Assembly (NCBI RefSeq): GCF_932526225.1
Contig: NC_064043.1
Coordinates: 9,167,501 to 9,231,500 of the forward strand
Reading direction: 5' to 3'
DNA from: Nematostella vectensis
Lineage: Eukaryota; Cnidaria; Anthozoa; Actiniaria; Edwardsiidae
DNA: 64,000 bases
The notes beneath the pieces are model-generated. The model was not told the DNA's origin. It saw only the letters and a list, made by a program, of their open reading frames with translations, and ran no database searches. Positions within the stretch are counted from its first letter, which is position 1; the number at the start of each line of letters is the position of its first letter. Shown here piece after piece: positions 24,120 through 53,376 of this stretch. A program made the position numbers and the translations under genes.

Positions 24120-24192
24120 TGGTCCGTAAGGGTCTCGAACCCTTGACCTTAGCGTTATTAGCACCACGCTCTGCCGACTGAGCTAACGGACC
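24120..24192 (-). tRNA. tRNA-Ile (anticodon AAT)
   Basis: On the minus strand the sequence folds as a 73-nt cloverleaf: acceptor GGTCCGT/ACGGACC, D arm GCTC-AGTCGGCA-GAGC, anticodon loop CTAATAA with AAT, T arm AAGGG-TTCGAGA-CCCTT, discriminator A. It contains intact A-box (TAGCTCAGTCGG) and B-box (GGTTCGAGACC) promoter elements and has no intron. It closely resembles the cytosolic animal tRNA-Ile(AAT). A run of A residues at 24101-24112 on the plus strand provides a T-run terminator just downstream. Confidence 0.96.
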
Positions 24193-27106
24193 CGCATCTG
24201 AAGGGTAGAAATAAAAGAAGATACATATAGCTTAGTAAGCTCAATACTCACACGATTGATTCACTAATGGGATAACTGTTATTTAAAGCACCTCGTTTTA
24301 TACTGACGACAGCAGAAAAAGACTTTACAGTTTTTTGGGGGGTTTTCCGCATCAAAATACTAAACAAAAAGACACCACGAGTGATACAGTAGTCAAGAAC
24401 GTTGGCTGAGTGACTTTATACAATCTACACTAGGTTTCTGGTTCCCTGATAACAAAAGTTTCAATAAAACAGAATGTTGTACTTCGGTTAAATGTAAATA
24501 TCTCGATAGCTGGTAAAACTGCTCTTGTTTTGATACTCAGCCCCGTTTCTCTAATTATGGGAGCCCTGTGGCACATAGTTTCGAGGAGCATTGGTCCCCG
24601 GTTGTGCTCACAGTTTTCGGCAAGAAACCATCATGGTCTCTTGTTTTCGGCTAATGCTCGCATGTTCGTATTGACTTTTCTCGATGTGCTCGCTGCTCGA
24701 CTTATTCAACAACTAAAAATGCTCGGTCTCGCTAAAAACGGGGCCATCGCAAACTCGCAAGTGCTCGCGAAAGACCATTCGGGGGGCCTAACAAGGATGT
24801 GCGGAGAACGAAAATTAAACGATTCTAAGTCTTCGAAAGTCTGAAATAATAGATAGTATAGATTAAAAAAAAAAGACTAAGAAACAATAAAATGAATTAA
24901 TTTACCCCAATTATCCAGCATATACGAAAGTTTCTCCCCTTATTCACGATTCATCGCTACATTTCACGGCGTGTCAGTTGGAGAAATTCAACAATCCGAG
25001 AGGGCTAGTTTACCAAGTACAAAGCCCTTCACTTAGCTAAAAAAAGAAAAATAAAAAATTCCCTAGAATCTCTCATTTCCAGGGAACTAATTCACCTTTC
25101 GGGCGCAACCTTTTCCAGCACATTGGTATGTCTTGTTACCTTTTCCACAATTGGTTCTCTATTTCTAGTTTTCTTCTCCTTGGCGTTATTTAATTGCTTT
25201 TTGTAAAGACAGGAGGTCATAATAGACTTAGATCAATGCGATCTGTTGAGAAAATTACCCCTGGAGCCCATTCAAACCCTAATCCACTTAGTACGGCAGG
25301 GTTCGAGACAACAGCGAAGTAGAGTTATCAGACTCTAATCTCTAGCAATACTAAATATTAGTCTTAAGCGGATATCATAGACTTGATACGTCGCTTTTTT
25401 AGTACGCATTTCTCTTCGTTTCCCGCGACTCCCCAGCGGGGTTTGATAGGCTTAACAGACCAACTTTTCCATGACAAAAACTGGGAGAACTAAGCTAGAA
25501 CTAACACTTAAAACAAAGCCCTATATGAACTCGCGATAGCAAATGGGCCGCTCTTGAAAGCTAGAAGGCAAGCTCTATATCAGGCGCCTAGATTACTGTC
25601 CCAGACAATTTGCGTATGACGATTGAATAAATTATCCTCGAGAAGTCATCTGCCAGGTTAGAGCTTCTCAGTTCGTAATAACAACGTGTCTCGAGTTGAC
25701 GGTACTCAAGCGCTCTTTGATAGAGAGTATTCGAGAGCTGCGCATCTGTCGTACTAGAAAAAGCTAACATTGTGCGAAGTCAAATTTCATAAATGTTGTT
25801 TTAATCTGCTTGACTTTCGACATTGTTATAGTATAAAAAGGATAAGTTACAAGCGCTGAAGGTAAGTGAGTTACACTTTTCTTATAAACATCACTTTTCT
25901 CGCGAGGAAAATTATACAGAAAACATCCTTGTTAAATATCTTGAACAATAGTACGCTTTTCAAGTGTACTGACAGCTAAGACAAATACTCAGGCATTTCG
26001 GAAAAAAGGCGCCCCATTTGTTCTCATGTACGTCTGAGCGCTTTTTAGAGTCAAAACAAATCGTTGTAGCTCCATGGGAAGCGGAACATACTCTGTTATT
26101 AGTAGCGTTTGCGGCTGTTCAAATAGAAGGTAATACTACATGATGTAGAGATGTGAAAACGGAGGATAATATGTTTAATCAGGGGAATATTTACCTTCGT
26201 TTTTAATTTCCATTTATGACACCACAATAATCATTTATCCATCAGTTCCAATACATTTTTTTCATTTATTATTCTTGTCGTACAAATGACATTTCCACCT
26301 TGATCACCTTACCACCCTGTACACGTCTTTTTCAAAGGGAAAAGTTGAACATCGTTTACGTCAGACAAAATTATCTAAAACGCGCTGTAAATTTACTGCA
26401 GTTATCCTTGAATACTAGGTTTTGTGTTTTAGATATTAAATAGATATGCAGCCAGGGGTTCATTATCTAATTTTTTAGCCTGGGCAATTCGCCGCTTGGT
26501 GCCCAGGCTAAGAAAAAGGTAATCTTTTCTCGCTTTAAAAATGCGTTTAACTGCGAGCAAAGGATCGACCGCTTACAAAGAAGGCTAAATTTTCTGTGCG
26601 CGCAATTTATTTCTATAAAATTGCACATGCGCCATTTGCCGGTGTTTTGTGGCTCCATAATCCATAATGCTTTTATAAGGTTTCAAAGTAACCGATATCT
26701 AAGTAAAACGAAAAAGCTTCGCTATGACTTTAATAATCCAGCTAACGGGTAAATGGGACGATTTCGGTGTTAGCTAATATTTGTAAACGCCTATTTTGCT
26801 ATCATTTTAAAGGAGCCGGAACCGGTACAAATTAAAAAAGCAAGCTTAGATTGGCTAGAAAAACGAAACACCATTTCATGTTTTCCGAGATATGAGTTGA
26901 AAATCTTGAAAAAGCAAAATACTCTCTCCTGTGGGTGTAACATTTCCGCCGCAAATAACGTTTCAATTTGCAACCGCATTTTCATTAGCACATGGGTGTT
27001 TTTGACCGCATAATATTTGATTAGCAAACAACCGACCTCTTGATATTTGCTACTTTAATCAGATATTTATTTCCTAGGAAAAAAAGTTATAAGGGCGCTG
27101 AGGACG
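24193..27106. other. Gene-poor intergenic region
   Basis: I see no supported gene in these 2.9 kb. A short perfect inverted repeat (TAGCCTGGGCA ... TGCCCAGGCTA) is present at about 26477-26510. Open frames at 24530, 25588 and 26791 have no recognisable composition or splice context. Confidence 0.45.
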
Positions 27107-28111
27107 ATGGGGGATTGTGTTGGGAACTCATCCGCTGACAAGACTGGCATCCCGTATTTCCAGCTGGTAATTTCAGTTATTTCATGCTTTGTAGCCACTC
27201 CTTGCAGCACCGCCGTGATCGTAGCAGTGGCCCGGGACCCGTGTAATGAGCTCCGCAACTCGGTGATGTCCCTAGTTCTGACGGCAGTAGCTGGCGCCGG
27301 AATCCTCGGAGCCATAGCCGAACCCATTTTCATATACGACGCCGCTTCGTCGATTTCCGAGGGGGTCTCGATGGAACACCGAATCCATACCGAACTTATC
27401 AGCTTGCAAATCGCAGTCATCATTTCATTCGTTGCCTCAATGTCATCAGTTTTCTGCCTAGTTGGAATCACAATTTGTCGATATTTGTTCGCCTCGGCTC
27501 CGGATTGGTTCGTAGTTAATGCGACGTTTAACCGAACACTGTTCGCCACCAGCATGGGCTGGCTGATGTCGATAAGCTACCCATTCTTATACCTGAATTG
27601 TGGGCTACAGTACTACTGTACGGGGCACGTTACTGCAGTAGTCTTGACTTTGATTGCAGCTATATCCTTCAACATGCTATGGGTGAAACCCAAACTGGTC
27701 GCGCTCAAGATAGACGGGAGAGGTGAGACCTCGCGGAGAGAAGCCCTGCTCGACAAACCTTACTTGGCCCTCTTACTCATCTCTCTTGCGTCCTATGCTA
27801 TAGCCAGCGTGTTTGCCTACATTGCGCAATACGGAAACGTCAACTGCAAGCTTCAAAGCTGGTTCACGCATGTGTGCTTTGGGATCATCCGCTTACAATG
27901 CGGGTGCTCGCCACTTATTGCGATGGTGAGCATGAAACGACTGAAGAGGGCGACTAAGAGAATTGTATGCATGTGCTTGTGTCCCGAAAGAGCCATCTTG
28001 AAGTATTCACAATCAAGGCGGAGTTCCAGAAAAAAAAATGGTGCAGTTACGTTACTTGAAATGAGCCGACGACAGCAAGGGTTTGGAAGGCACGCGGTTT
28101 TTACGATGTAG
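27107..28111 (+). CDS. Divergent single-exon seven-helix receptor (rhodopsin-like, orphan)
   Basis: The 334-residue intronless frame has about seven hydrophobic segments, an Asn-Ser-Ser glycosylation site near the N-terminus and a basic Cys-containing tail (RIVCMCLC). Helix 3 ends ITICRYLFA, a Cys-Arg-Tyr in place of Asp-Arg-Tyr. Helix 6 (LALLLISLASYAIASVFAYI) lacks the usual CWxP, and helix 7 has CSPLIAM where most class A receptors have NPxxY. It is therefore a divergent rhodopsin-like receptor of the kind often expanded in cnidarians. Ligand and coupling cannot be told from sequence. The start at 27107 is the only upstream Met that leaves a normal extracellular N-terminus. The 3' end of the frame is included in a degenerate tandem repeat. 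Confidence 0.8.
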   Translation: MGDCVGNSSADKTGIPYFQLVISVISCFVATPCSTAVIVAVARDPCNELRNSVMSLVLTAVAGAGILGAIAEPIFIYDAASSISEGVSMEHRIHTELISLQIAVIISFVASMSSVFCLVGITICRYLFASAPDWFVVNATFNRTLFATSMGWLMSISYPFLYLNCGLQYYCTGHVTAVVLTLIAAISFNMLWVKPKLVALKIDGRGETSRREALLDKPYLALLLISLASYAIASVFAYIAQYGNVNCKLQSWFTHVCFGIIRLQCGCSPLIAMVSMKRLKRATKRIVCMCLCPERAILKYSQSRRSSRKKNGAVTLLEMSRRQQGFGRHAVFTM

Positions 28112-28335
28112 AGGTCTGGGTTTGATAGATCATGTGACTGATAGGTTCATATGACTCTGATAACGTAGCAGACACAAAGGAACTGGGAGGCACGGGGTCC
28201 CACGCTGTAAGGGTTTGAGCTCTAGGTGGTTGATCTCATGTGACTGATATACTCATGTGACTTTGATCAAGTAGCAGGCTCAAAGGTTTGGTAGGCAAGA
28301 GTTGGGTTCGACATCTGAGATTGATCACGTGACTG
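28077..28335. repeat. Three degenerate ~105-bp copies spanning the receptor's stop codon
   Basis: Each copy begins with AAGG(G)TTTGG/AAGGAACTGGG and AGGCA, and contains GATCATGTGACTGAT- or TCATGTGACT-like words and GTAGCAG. The first copy includes the last codons and stop of the receptor at 27107-28111. Confidence 0.6.
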
Positions 28336-31300
28336 GTAGGTTGAGGGAATTTTAAATGGCCCCCGATACATTGAAAGTACTCGAAAAAGTGGGCCATGTT
28401 TATATGCTCACGCATGTTTAGGCGATGCTCAAACATTTTGCTTTGCGCGGGGCTAGCCATTCGCTCGTTTCATGTCAGGCTTTAAAATACTTTCTAGAAA
28501 ACGCAACAAATAGACAGATCTCTATTAGACCTTTGACAGACTATTTATCCCTAGTGTGCTCCTTGTTTGAATGATTGTCCGGGCATATCATATCTGCCAT
28601 ATTATATCGTATTATTTCCGAAAACACGCACTTTTTAGACCCCTAAAAAGCCAGACAATGAGCCTAAAGCGATTGGCAAACATTAAGCTAAGATAAAAGC
28701 TGTAAGTCAAGCGGCTAATCCATTACTTAAAAGCGTCTGGATTTGCTAATAACTCCCCTAATAGGTTAAATAGATTCGATCGTAGGTATTTATAGCTCTG
28801 TGTAAGCAATACAGATAATAGTCAGGCATATTAAAGAAGCTGCGACAATCGAAATTGTTTGATAGACAAAGGATAAATCGGGGAAGGCATGTATAGCTAG
28901 GATCCTAAATTTGAAATTATTTTCCCATCGCGACTAAAACTGGTTCGATTGAAGGTGCGCGTGTTAGTGATGTGGTGTGCGCTCCATTCTTTCGGGCTGG
29001 GGGGACGCGAGCCCACCCTTTTTGCGCTGAAAAGAGAAGAAATAAATAATCCGAAAAAGAAAGACATGAAAAATTTTTTTCTGTATTTATTTTCAATTGT
29101 CAGTCCTCCCTTAAATAACATGCCTCGCGGTCCCTAAATAGCAGATTTAAAAGGGGGTACTCCCGTCAAAACAAAGTTATTTATAATGTTACGATGTAAA
29201 CAGGTTAATGTGGGATGTATTGATGGAAATCTAAGTCGTAAAGCAAAAGCATCATTTAAATGTACTCTTTTCAACTACATGCAAAGCGCGCCGTTTAGTG
29301 CACCATTTATGGACCTCCTTGGATTCTCGCGCGCTAATGCTCAAATAGTGCATCCGACTTCTTAGTGAGATTACCACAGCATTGATGCACTAGACGGCAA
29401 TATCTTAAGGAAATGTCATTGAAATCTATGTGTTTTAGTCTGCTGTCTGCCTTTCGCTTCCCCCTTGAGCACGCCATTCTAATGGACATGAGCGACGGAA
29501 GTAGTTTGTGAGCTCAGTATAGGCTCCAAGGTTAAAAGGTTGTTTTAGGATAAATGATATTTGAACATTGTAGATTTGTTTTCTGTGTGTTCATCAAAAT
29601 TGTGTTAGGTGTATCATAGGGTATTTTGGGCGAAGTCCACAATAAAGAATCATCAGTTCGAGTTCGACGAAGGTAAACAAATAAATGCACTTTGCTTGAC
29701 ATTTGTCTCACTATGACAGCTCTCATTGTAAAGTGGCAATAAAACACAAAAGCTCTCATTTAAAAGTGTCAATAAAACACAAAAACACTTTGAAAACTCG
29801 ACGTGACATTTTCACAAACTCAAAATCTAGCTCGACAAACGAAAAGCGGGACCTACAATTTCTTGAAGGTGCCGCCCAAGATGTCACTCTTTGCAATGTT
29901 TTGAGAAACCATTCCGACCGTATAGAAACAATTTTATGCATTTGTACATCGAACTCGATTTATCCATGAAGAAAATACCTTTTTATATTGTCAATAAATA
30001 ATAAAGACAGCATATTAAGAACACTGACTTTGCCTCGTAACTTGGCGCTTTTAAGCCAATGGTCCTTTACGCGAACGCTTAGACTTCCCACGACCTTGCG
30101 CTATCCATTTTCCCACTATGGAGTGATCTCAAGTCTTCTCTTTCCTTTTCTTTAGCACATCAGTCTTCAAGGCAGCTACCGCCTTAGACATTTCTTTTTA
30201 GAAATGAGCTGTTTTCCAACAACCAATTTGAATAATAATGCAGCCATTTTGTCAGCACTGGTTTCCAAATCCCCCCCCCCCCCCCCCCCCCACCAAAGTC
30301 ACTACTCCTCCAATAAGATGGCTCCCAATTCTTTCCCTTTAATATGAAATGGTATCATTTTGCTCCTCGGCATTGATATCCAGCTAGTGAAAATCCTCCA
30401 GGCCCAGAAGTCCTTGCGGGCCGTACTAAAAGGTCCTTGCCTGTTCTTGCCCGTTATTTGCGCGGCCAAATCAAGAAAACGCTGAGGGTGTTTCTAGGCT
30501 TCATTAACCGGCTTTGAATGTCGCCTGGAAATAGAGCGTAAACCCCTAACGTATCCTGAGAGTATATCTTGGTTCGATAGCTTTGACTAGCCTATGGAAC
30601 CTAGTATAGCCGATATATGACACAGTTTTAAGAAGGGCTGTGTTGACATACCAAATCAAGCAGTGCAGGTGGATACTGCTCATAAATATAGTTTGATTCG
30701 ATGATACCGATCTACGTGAAAGTGTGTTAAGCTGTTATCCTTAAATCACAAAGTGTGTTCTAGGGTGTCGGGGCTCTTGAGAAAGTGTAAAATCAATAAT
30801 GAAAACAGATATCTATTGAGTTTGTGTTTACTAGGAAAAAACACTTGATCGCGACATATTATTTTCTCTTATTCGATATCGTCTGTTTTCACACCTTTTG
30901 TTACGCCATCTGCTTAAATTTCACATCGAGAAGTCATTTCGCATCACACGCTTATCTTTTGGCTTTCTTCTCGAGTACTTTACTAACATCGAGCAAGCAA
31001 AAAAGATAACAAAAAGTAAACACAATCTACTCACTATCAGGTGTATTCCTGGTGCTAAAATATCGCATTACCCACAAAACGCAACAAACCGACTTCTGTT
31101 GTCATTTCAGTAAGTACAAGGGTGAGAATGGAGTAGGCTGGCGTCGGCTTAAAAGAATTTGCTCGAAAAACCGCGGGAGATGTTGGCTACCTGTGGTGCC
31201 TGCACAAAATGAACCATTATCATACTATTCCAGTAGGGTATTCAAAAATTATCCACAATAGATTTACGCTGGACGGTTAATGCTAATCCTGGTGTTTCAC

Positions 31301-31693
31301 AAGACTACATAAAAAGACACTTCGTGCCATTTGCTCGCTTCTATGGTTACACTCGATGAGTGGAATATTCAATTAGGGACACCAACAAAACGAAAACAAA
31401 CAATGAAATAAAAGGCACATGAATCAACAAGGAAAGCAAGCCCGGTGCACTACTTTAGATTACCCTATTACTCTATGGCGAACTTTGCACTCTATTTCTT
31501 TCAATAGCTCAAAAGGAGACAGAAATTGCAGGGAACAGCGTTTCTGATTGGCTGTCATTTGGCGTTCGACGCGCCGTTCTAAATCACGTGACGTATCGGC
31601 GGCGCTGCACATTCAAGTAAACCACCCGTTCTCTCGGGTATCACCTTTACTCTACCTTGGAGTGTTTCAAGAGATTGATAATCCCGCCGTGGG
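28336..31693. other. Intergenic region between the two receptors
   Basis: No supported gene. A run of about 20 C residues lies near 30274-30291. The rest is AT-rich unique sequence with short unsupported open frames. Confidence 0.45.
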
Positions 31694-32701
31694 ATGGAGA
31701 ACAGTACAGAATGGATTCTTGTTGCGCCGGGGTGCTTGGGGCTACAAGGGTGGAAAGGTTTTACTTACTTGAACCAAGGCCTTGTGATCGGTATTGTGGT
31801 GTTGACAATTATGGTCGGAGTTTGCGGTACGGTGGCTAATACTCTTGTTCTTATGGCGGTATATCGCACGGTGTCACTCCGCACCACTACCAACCTATTT
31901 TTGACCTCTCTTGCGGTATCTGACCTCACTATGGGCTGCGTGATTGTGCCGTTATTCGCGTTTGGAGCCGTGAACTGGCCATACCACTCTAGGTACCCTG
32001 TTTTCGGGATGACTGTAGACTTCATGCTGATGCAGTCTCTCATAGCGTCTACTTATAACTTATGTGTTATAAGCTTTGATCGGCACGTGGCTGTTAAAGA
32101 CCCACTTCGTTACATGTCTATAATGACGAAGAAAAGGGTGATTACTCTCATCGCTATTACGTGGTTTGCGTCCGTGGCCTTCTCTGTACAAAGCTTCACA
32201 AACGCCAATTACGAAAAGAGACCAAAGCTGTATTTTATTCCGTCTCTGGTGGTTCCTATGCCAGCAGTGACTTTTATGATGTGGTGCTACTGGCGAATTT
32301 ATAAAGAAGCGATGAGACAAAAAAGACGGATTCAAGATCATAGCCCCAGCGTTATTTTAGACGATGAAGAGCCGACAACTGTACAAAGCAACAAAAGTGA
32401 AAAGAGGGAAAAAATGAGAAAGGAAAGGAAAGCAACTATTACAGTGGCGATAGTAATTGGGACATTTCTTCTTTGCTGGTTACCGAATATGATAGTTTCT
32501 ATAGTCCAATTTATTTACACTAGCATCGACTTGTGTAATGCGGTTATGATTGGAGAGTTCTGGCTCATTTCACTACCTATTTCATCCATTAACTCTGTAG
32601 CGAACCCATTAATTTATGTGCTTCGTAATAACGAATTTAAGCACGCGGTGATTGGTATTCTAAGATCGAAGGGAGGCTTAAGACAAATCGGCTGGACTTG
32701 A
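31694..32701 (+). CDS. Class A (rhodopsin-like) G protein-coupled receptor, single exon
   Basis: The 335-residue frame has the full class A signature: Asn49 in helix 1 (GTVANTLVL), Asp77 in helix 2 (SLAVSDL), Asp-Arg-His at 129-131, Trp in helix 4, CWLP in helix 6 and NPLIY in helix 7. The third intracellular loop is long, basic and Ser/Thr-containing (residues ~205-245). An NST glycosylation site lies at residue 3. The amine-binding Asp expected at 3.32 is Leu112, and the conserved helix-3 Cys (3.25) is Gly105; the second extracellular loop also has no Cys, so the usual disulfide seems absent. It is thus not a canonical aminergic receptor, despite general similarity to that group. It is a plasma-membrane receptor of unknown ligand. 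Confidence 0.92.
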   Translation: MENSTEWILVAPGCLGLQGWKGFTYLNQGLVIGIVVLTIMVGVCGTVANTLVLMAVYRTVSLRTTTNLFLTSLAVSDLTMGCVIVPLFAFGAVNWPYHSRYPVFGMTVDFMLMQSLIASTYNLCVISFDRHVAVKDPLRYMSIMTKKRVITLIAITWFASVAFSVQSFTNANYEKRPKLYFIPSLVVPMPAVTFMMWCYWRIYKEAMRQKRRIQDHSPSVILDDEEPTTVQSNKSEKREKMRKERKATITVAIVIGTFLLCWLPNMIVSIVQFIYTSIDLCNAVMIGEFWLISLPISSINSVANPLIYVLRNNEFKHAVIGILRSKGGLRQIGWT

Positions 32702-34777
32702 TCAATCTATTAGACGCAATTAGATAGAAAAGGCAGGAAAAATTTTGTTTGATATTCAAGTTATCTGTTCCTTGAAATATATATTTTTTCATTTCCCCTC
32801 ACGCTTAGGGAGAACAGCAAGACATCGTCCCTATTTCCCGAGCAGGATCTAAACTTCAATATCCCTATAGCGCTATTATGACAAGCGAAAATGCTAAAGA
32901 ATTCCGAAAACTAAACTTTTATGAGATTAAGGGATGAACCCCGGTTCATATCACATCATTCATTTCCTTGGGGTAAAGGAATAGCTCTCTGTCGGCTATT
33001 GGAATAAAGATTTCTATTATTAAAATATAGAAGCTGGAAAGTACCTTTGGCGGGAGGTAATGTGAATGGGAAATGGTAGAGTTAGTAGAAATGCAAACTT
33101 AATTTGACTTAGATGTTTCCGGGATAAAATGGAGAAAAGTTTCTTGTGCACTTCAGAACCCGTCAAATATGAGAAAGACGAATTGATTAATTTCTTAGAT
33201 ATATATATCCCTAGATTTGAATTTTTAATAAAGAAGGTTTTTCTTATCTTTAAGGCGCCTGTCGAAGTAGGGGACTCCGCAATATCATTTGGTTCGTCTT
33301 TGACATATGTCTTCCAGCTTTAGTATATTTGTGATAGTCATCCGATAGTCTATTTTGTGCATTTTAAAACACTTTTTTAATTTCGCACCAAAACCCTTCT
33401 ACCAACAAATAATGCAGATCTAATTACCGTATAGGATAGTTTTCCGTGGATGTTTGTCCAGTGCTAAGTACATATGCGTCTTATTACCCTGGCTAGCCCA
33501 AAGCTAACAGTACAAATCTTCATTTTGCGCTTTTTTAATAGAAAGGTGTGTACGCTCGGTTTGTTTAACACATGACATCTGTTTTATAAAAGGCTAGCTG
33601 TACAAAATATCTTTGAAGATTTGTTTGCAAGACAAACTTCGCAAACCCACTGGCTATTGCAGATAAATTCTCAATACCGAGGAACATCAGCTCTACTGTG
33701 AAAGTAATTTTTTTTTCATATTATGGATAATAAAAAGAAATATAGAGTCGCACGAATGTTCTGAATTCACCCAGTTATCATGCTGGAAATTAACTACCCC
33801 CAACTGGTACTATTTATTAAGCCTATTCTATAATGAAGTCTTATCTTCTTTGTAGGAGAAGTTCCGAAAGGCTATAACTGTGAATTAGACAATCTCTCTT
33901 GACGACGTTTGCGCGATCTCTTCTTTTGCACGCAATTAAAACTCAAATTCCTGATAGCTTTTTCCTTATTTGAAGAGTGTTACTACCGCTTTTAAATCCG
34001 TTTGTTCTCCGTTAATGATCTTCTCAACGAGGCCAATGACTAGATCATAAAATATTCAAAGCGTCCTATTTGTAGACATGCTAAAACGCTAAAAACAGCC
34101 AAGAAGGATTAATTAAAGTGCATTGGGGGAAATATTATTAGCAATGGAACTCTTATATGGATTTTGTGTGAGTAAAAAAACCTTTAACGTCAAAATATAT
34201 TTTCACTTTTCTGTGTATTGATAGACGAATAAATAACTGAAAAGATGGCGATTTCGTATCATAGTTATTAATTAAATATATTTTTATGAACTCCCTTTTA
34301 ACTACTAAGCCTATCCACTTTTAAAGTATCTTTTAAAGTATATTATCTGCATTTCCTTAGAACAATGGGGGTTCAAATCCATATCACTGGCTCATTAATT
34401 TCCTGCTAATGAGGCTATAACTGTTCACTAACATCACGATGTCTTTTGATGACTTAACACAAACTTAATCAGATTTTTATGAGACTTTTTGGAGATGCAA
34501 GAGATTTTAGTGATACCAGTGACACTCTTCTCTCAGAAGTGTAAAGATGCCAATAATTTGACTAGTTTTGCAGGTGTATTGCTTCAGCAATTTCAGGGGT
34601 GTTATACTGATTTTGAAAAGGGGGCTAGATGAAGTTCTTCTGTGAACTTTGGGCCCAAACTTTCTCTGTTGCATTTGAAAATGATTTTTTTTTTCATTTC
34701 AACAAGGAACGAATTCAGATTTTTTTCATTTGATGAAAATAATCCAGCATCATTTTTTTGCTGCACAAAACTGCTGT
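32702..34777. other. Intergenic region downstream of the receptor and WDR48
   Basis: Convergent 3' ends meet here. I see no supported gene; the short frame at 33129-33323 is AT-rich and unlike any domain I know. Confidence 0.45.
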
Positions 34778-36880
34778 CTATTGTTTTATCAGCCGGTACT
34801 GAAGTACCAAATCCCCACCTCCCTTCCAGATCAAGTGCTTGACAGTCCGCAGGTCCATTCCTGGGTCCAATACTTGATCTTGACAAAGCAGCTCAATGCG
34901 CGCCTCAGCAATTGATGCTCTGTCTTCTTCCTCACTCTGAGGGGTATGGGGATCCTTATCTCCTGAGGGCGTTGCTGGGGCACTCCCGGAACTGGACGAA
35001 CCATCGCCACCGATCACCTTATCGTAGACATGCTCAATGACTTTACGGACATGCAGCATATCACTAGCAGATAAGCGGTCTCTCTTAAGGGTTTTCGAGG
35101 AGCTTGTTGAATGTGGTTGTAGGAAAAAGGCGATTTTGTGAAACTTGGGTGTAGCACGCTTAACAGTGACATCAACCACCCATTGAGGAACTGTCTCGGC
35201 AAGTAGATATCCCTCATTCTCCCCAGATGCATCCATGGCCAACAGCCTAAAGAGTGTTCTACCTGTCCCACCACTCTCACTGAAGATAAGTGGAGTGTGA
35301 TCCGGTATACTGTAGAAGCCATTACCAATGTACACCCGTGTTTCCACATTAATGTTGACATCACTGGTGCTTGCTTCTCGGCCGTCAGGATCGCCACATC
35401 CAAGATCCATTTCATCTGTTGTTACACTTTGTGTTTCTGGCCAATGCTCAAGCAGTGCCTGTAATAGTAACACTCCATAATTCACATGCTTGACATCCAG
35501 CGCCATAGGTCTCCCATCAATGATCTTTGACTGTAGCCCTGGTACATCAGTTACTGAAATCCATGAAGAGAATGCGTCACTCTCTTCTAGTGTGACAGTC
35601 AACATCCCTGTCTTGATGTCGAGACTGAACCAGTTTGGTACATAAACACTTTGAATTCTTCTCTTGATTTCCTCTTCAAAGTCAACCTGACCAAGGTCTT
35701 CTACTTTCCGTGCCTTAAGTATGTCAAACAATGCCACACAGTTATCAGTATCTTTTGTCAACACATGACGCCTGTCTTTGAGAATGTGAAACTTCTTGAT
35801 GCTTGAAGCACCTTGTATTGTCATGCGTGGTGTAGTACATAGTGGCCTTGAGACAGACTCATTATATCCCAGGTCCCCTGCTGAGTGATTTTCATAACTT
35901 GGGAACTTTATCGGCCAGTTGTTGATACGGGAATTTGTGGTAGCCACCCATAGTGAGGTGTTGTCTGGACAAGACTCAAGCCGCAGAACTGGCGCTCCCT
36001 CAGTGAATAGCAAAGCTGAGCTATCGTCTCTTCGCATGTCCGTCCAGAATATGTGCTTATCCCGTCCACTAGAGAAAAACTCAGTGAAGTTATCATTAGC
36101 CAGTAAAGCCCAGACCCCCTCCTCATGGATTCGATATACTGCTACACAACGCTGCTGACCCAGAGACCACAGGCGCACGGTTCCATCAGAGCTGCCAGAT
36201 AGGCACTGTTGACCATCTGAATCTATAACCACTGCTTTTACGTTATCCATATGACCTTTTAACTTCATGACCTTCTCACAAGAACGGGGATCCCATACCC
36301 GCAGAATCTTTTCTGTAGATCCCGAAATGAGAACTGTCCCTGCAGGATTCATAGCGAGGCTGTAGATGGAATCCTTCTGACCACTTAGTGATGATGTAGT
36401 TACTGTATTATTAGTTGCTGTAAGGGCTGTCAGTGTATTGACATCCCATAAGAAAATCTGCTTATCTAAGCCGCCTGATGCGACATGTTCCTTACAACTA
36501 GCATAAGCCAAAGCCTGGACGTAATCTTTGTGGGTTCTTAGAGTAGACATGCAGAAGCCCCGTGTTGCATCCCAAACTTTCACTGTGGTATCTGAAGATG
36601 CTGATAAAATTGTTTTTCCGTTGCGACAGAGCACAATGTCATTTACCCAGTCTGTGTGGTGCTCAAGCGACACCATGTAAGGGTCCTTGATTCTTTCATT
36701 GCGGACATTCCAACACCGAATTATCGAGTCCCTTCCAGCCGAATACAATCGGCCGTTACTTTTGTCGTATTGCAAAGCATTTATTCCTGATCTATGACGC
36801 TTTTCCTCCTCGTCTCGTATCACAAAAGAGACGGAAACCTTCCTTCTATGAGGTTGGTTGGGTGAACGCCTGGTCGCCAT
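34778..36880 (-). CDS. WDR48: WD repeat-containing protein 48 (UAF1), intronless
   Basis: The 700-residue frame matches WDR48/UAF1 throughout. That protein is the WD40 cofactor that binds and activates the deubiquitinases USP1, USP12 and USP46 (Fanconi anaemia repair and other pathways). The N-terminus ([19 protein letters not shown]) leads into an eight-bladed WD40 propeller over residues ~25-350, with blades such as [20 protein letters not shown] and [20 protein letters not shown]. The C-terminal SUMO-like region ends [15 protein letters not shown]. The human protein is 677 residues. The whole gene is one open exon, whereas vertebrate WDR48 is intron-rich, so introns were lost here or this is a retained retrocopy. 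The start context CCAAGATGGCGACC is strong and resembles a YY1 site. It is transcribed divergently from CYFIP. Confidence 0.97.
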   Translation of the reverse strand: MATRRSPNQPHRRKVSVSFVIRDEEEKRHRSGINALQYDKSNGRLYSAGRDSIIRCWNVRNERIKDPYMVSLEHHTDWVNDIVLCRNGKTILSASSDTTVKVWDATRGFCMSTLRTHKDYVQALAYASCKEHVASGGLDKQIFLWDVNTLTALTATNNTVTTSSLSGQKDSIYSLAMNPAGTVLISGSTEKILRVWDPRSCEKVMKLKGHMDNVKAVVIDSDGQQCLSGSSDGTVRLWSLGQQRCVAVYRIHEEGVWALLANDNFTEFFSSGRDKHIFWTDMRRDDSSALLFTEGAPVLRLESCPDNTSLWVATTNSRINNWPIKFPSYENHSAGDLGYNESVSRPLCTTPRMTIQGASSIKKFHILKDRRHVLTKDTDNCVALFDILKARKVEDLGQVDFEEEIKRRIQSVYVPNWFSLDIKTGMLTVTLEESDAFSSWISVTDVPGLQSKIIDGRPMALDVKHVNYGVLLLQALLEHWPETQSVTTDEMDLGCGDPDGREASTSDVNINVETRVYIGNGFYSIPDHTPLIFSESGGTGRTLFRLLAMDASGENEGYLLAETVPQWVVDVTVKRATPKFHKIAFFLQPHSTSSSKTLKRDRLSASDMLHVRKVIEHVYDKVIGGDGSSSSGSAPATPSGDKDPHTPQSEEEDRASIAEARIELLCQDQVLDPGMDLRTVKHLIWKGGGDLVLQYRLIKQ

Positions 36881-36974
36881 CTTGGATTCAGAGGCAAGAC
36901 CTGAAGAGATCCCACAATCCTCTGGGAGTGCAGCTCATTTCCGCTTAGCTCAAGGAGGCAGCCGGGATACAAAC
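36881..36974. promoter_or_regulatory. Bidirectional promoter/leader region between WDR48 and CYFIP
   Basis: Only 94 bp separate the two divergent start codons, so the promoters and 5' leaders must overlap or extend into each other's gene. No TATA box is obvious. Both start codons sit in ATGGCGACC contexts that resemble YY1-type elements. Regulation from one shared core is inferred, not shown. Confidence 0.75.

Positions 36975-53376
<16,402 letters not shown>

Noticed and set aside
27067-27555. 162-residue minus-strand frame
   Set aside because: It is antisense to the receptor at 27107-28111, which has membrane-segment periodicity and class A features.
30274-30291. Poly-C tract as a functional element
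   Set aside because: It is a homopolymer run; its length is also unreliable in assemblies.
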